Assembly (NCBI GenBank): GCA_021151835.1
Contig: JAGKWO010000001.1
Span: 248,001-312,000, forward strand
Reading direction: 5' to 3'
Length of the DNA: 64,000 bases
Origin: Gammaproteobacteria bacterium
Lineage (GTDB): Bacteria > Pseudomonadota > Gammaproteobacteria > Pseudomonadales > Cellvibrionaceae
Position 1 is the first letter of the stretch. Each line of letters opens with the position of its first letter. Shown piece by piece: positions 62,908 through 64,000 of the stretch. Below the pieces are notes generated by a model. It was not told the DNA's origin, did no database searches, and worked only from the letters and a program-made list of their open reading frames with translations. A program made the position numbers and the translations under genes.

Positions 62908-64000
62908 TTAAAGACGGAAACTGGACACTTTATCATTCAGGCCCAATGCCAGGTCCTGCAGGCTTTTTGCACGCATTTCACCTTGACTGGCATCAGCCGC
63001 GGCTTCATTCGCCACGCGCTGGATGGCCGTGATGTTACCCAACACTTCCTTCACAACATGGCTCTGCTCTTCCGCAGCAGTTGCAATCTGCACCGCCATC
63101 CCGCTGATAGCCCCCACGGCTGTATTAATTTTATCCAGCGATTGCGACGCATTATCGGCATTCTGCACGCTGCCACTCGCTAGATGGCTCCCCTCCTCCA
63201 TAATCGCTACGGCGTTTTGTGCAGTCGATTGCAACGCTGCAATCATCGCCTGGATTTCTTCAGTGCTGGCATGTGTACGCTGGGACAGTACCCGCACCTC
63301 ATCCGCAACCACCGCAAACCCCCTGCCCTGCTCACCGGCTCGCGCCGCTTCAATTGCCGCATTGAGCGCGAGCAAATTTGTCTGCTCTGCAATACCTTTA
63401 ATGGTGGCAAGGATGCCGCTGATATTTTGCGCGTTGTTGTTCAGTGTGGAAATAACCGTTCCGGCCTGGTCAACTTTCTTTGCCAGCACCACGATGGAGT
63501 CGCGGGTTTTATCCACCTGATGCTTACCCGCTTCCGCGCTGCTCACTGATTCGCGCACCGAGTCCGCAGTATGTTCTGCATGATGGGCGATCTCATGGGT
63601 AGCATTGGTCATTTCATTCATGGCCTGTGCAACCATACCAATTTGCTGTTGCTGCTCCTGTAATTCACGTACCGATTTCACCGCCGAATCCGCCATGGCT
63701 CGCGCATTATCTTGCAGATCATTCGCTTGCGCCCGAATATGACGGACCAGATCATTCATATGATCGACAAATGAATTGAAATTTTCCGCCAGCAAACCCA
63801 CTTCATCGTTGGATGTTATTGACAAACGCCGTGACAAATCCCCGCCGCCGGAGGCAATTTGCGAGAGCGATTCAGACACATTGTGTAACGGCTGCAACAA
63901 CACACCATTAAGCCAATTAAGGGCGAGAATTGTAGCAACGAGCAATACCAGGATTGCTGCCAATTGCCCCAGCAGCGTGGACTGCACCGGCCCCACCAAT
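62908..64000 (-). CDS. Methyl-accepting chemotaxis protein (5' part outside window)
   Basis: At least 363 residues are visible; the frame is open to the right edge, so the ligand-binding domain and first helix lie outside. The visible part starts with the second membrane helix (LAAILVLLVATILALNWLNG), then a HAMP domain (PLHNVSESLSQIASGGGDLS) and the signalling domain with the tip AIEAARAGEQGRGFAVVADE. No C-terminal pentapeptide for CheR/CheB is seen. Ligand unknown. Confidence 0.93.
   Translation of the reverse strand, partial: LVGPVQSTLLGQLAAILVLLVATILALNWLNGVLLQPLHNVSESLSQIASGGGDLSRRLSITSNDEVGLLAENFNSFVDHMNDLVRHIRAQANDLQDNARAMADSAVKSVRELQEQQQQIGMVAQAMNEMTNATHEIAHHAEHTADSVRESVSSAEAGKHQVDKTRDSIVVLAKKVDQAGTVISTLNNNAQNISGILATIKGIAEQTNLLALNAAIEAARAGEQGRGFAVVADEVRVLSQRTHASTEEIQAMIAALQSTAQNAVAIMEEGSHLASGSVQNADNASQSLDKINTAVGAISGMAVQIATAAEEQSHVVKEVLGNITAIQRVANEAAADASQGEMRAKSLQDLALGLNDKVSSFRL

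Overview
The window looks like the chromosome of a free-living, polysaccharide-degrading gammaproteobacterium, most likely Cellvibrio or a close relative in Cellvibrionaceae. Evidence: secreted glycoside hydrolases with serine-rich linkers and carbohydrate-binding modules (GH18 chitinase, GH16 laminarinase), a large TonB-dependent receptor, a PEP-CTERM-like exported protein, the Pseudomonas-type gene order motY-pyrC-rnt, and a complete Anr/FNR-type cbb3 oxidase cluster. No rRNA, tRNA, CRISPR array or insertion sequence was recognised.

Layout. 1-8.5 kb: a truncated TonB-dependent receptor, a methyltransferase, small membrane proteins, a GNAT enzyme, and the leftward group lpxL-moeA-ypfJ. 8.5-18.4 kb: a c-di-GMP cyclase (MASE1-GGDEF), an exostosin-like glycosyltransferase, a periplasmic RidA-like protein, an FMN reductase, an HD-GYP protein, a shikimate kinase, a pseudo-receiver protein, yceH and yggL. 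18.9-28.8 kb: a GntR-controlled operon with an AprA/AprB-like flavoprotein-ferredoxin pair, an aliphatic-sulfonate-type ABC transporter, a HEAT-repeat protein and a DUF971 protein, followed by an unusual chemoreceptor. I regard this as the strongest candidate for an undescribed system. 28.9-33 kb: a beta-1,3-glucan/fungal-wall locus (PEP-CTERM protein, CBM6-GH16, and a CBM56-betagamma-crystallin-thaumatin protein).

33.3-35.8 kb is an AT-rich accessory island read leftward. It holds a Tse2-like toxin gene broken by one base in an A8 tract, a candidate immunity gene overlapping it by ATGA, further small genes, a lipoprotein and a second frameshifted small membrane gene. 36-44.7 kb: a DegQ/MucD protease, motY, pyrC, rnt, a YjbR-like protein, an S9 peptidase, a periplasmic binding protein and a MaoC hydratase. 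44.8-47.4 kb: a two-CBM GH18 chitinase with a long upstream region containing several palindromes and a NagR-like box. 47.4-52.1 kb: djlA, gloA-selO and an Omp85-like outer-membrane protein. 52.3-61.4 kb: the cbb3 oxidase genes ccoNOQP and their assembly genes ccoGHIS plus a His-rich TauE/SafE protein, with a perfect FNR box and correctly spaced -10 upstream of ccoN. 61.4-64 kb: argG, whose 3' end is tandemly duplicated, and a truncated chemoreceptor.

Limits: all family calls come from reading motifs and lengths without database searches. Start codons were chosen from ribosome-binding sites and family length, and where they depart from the longest frame this is stated.
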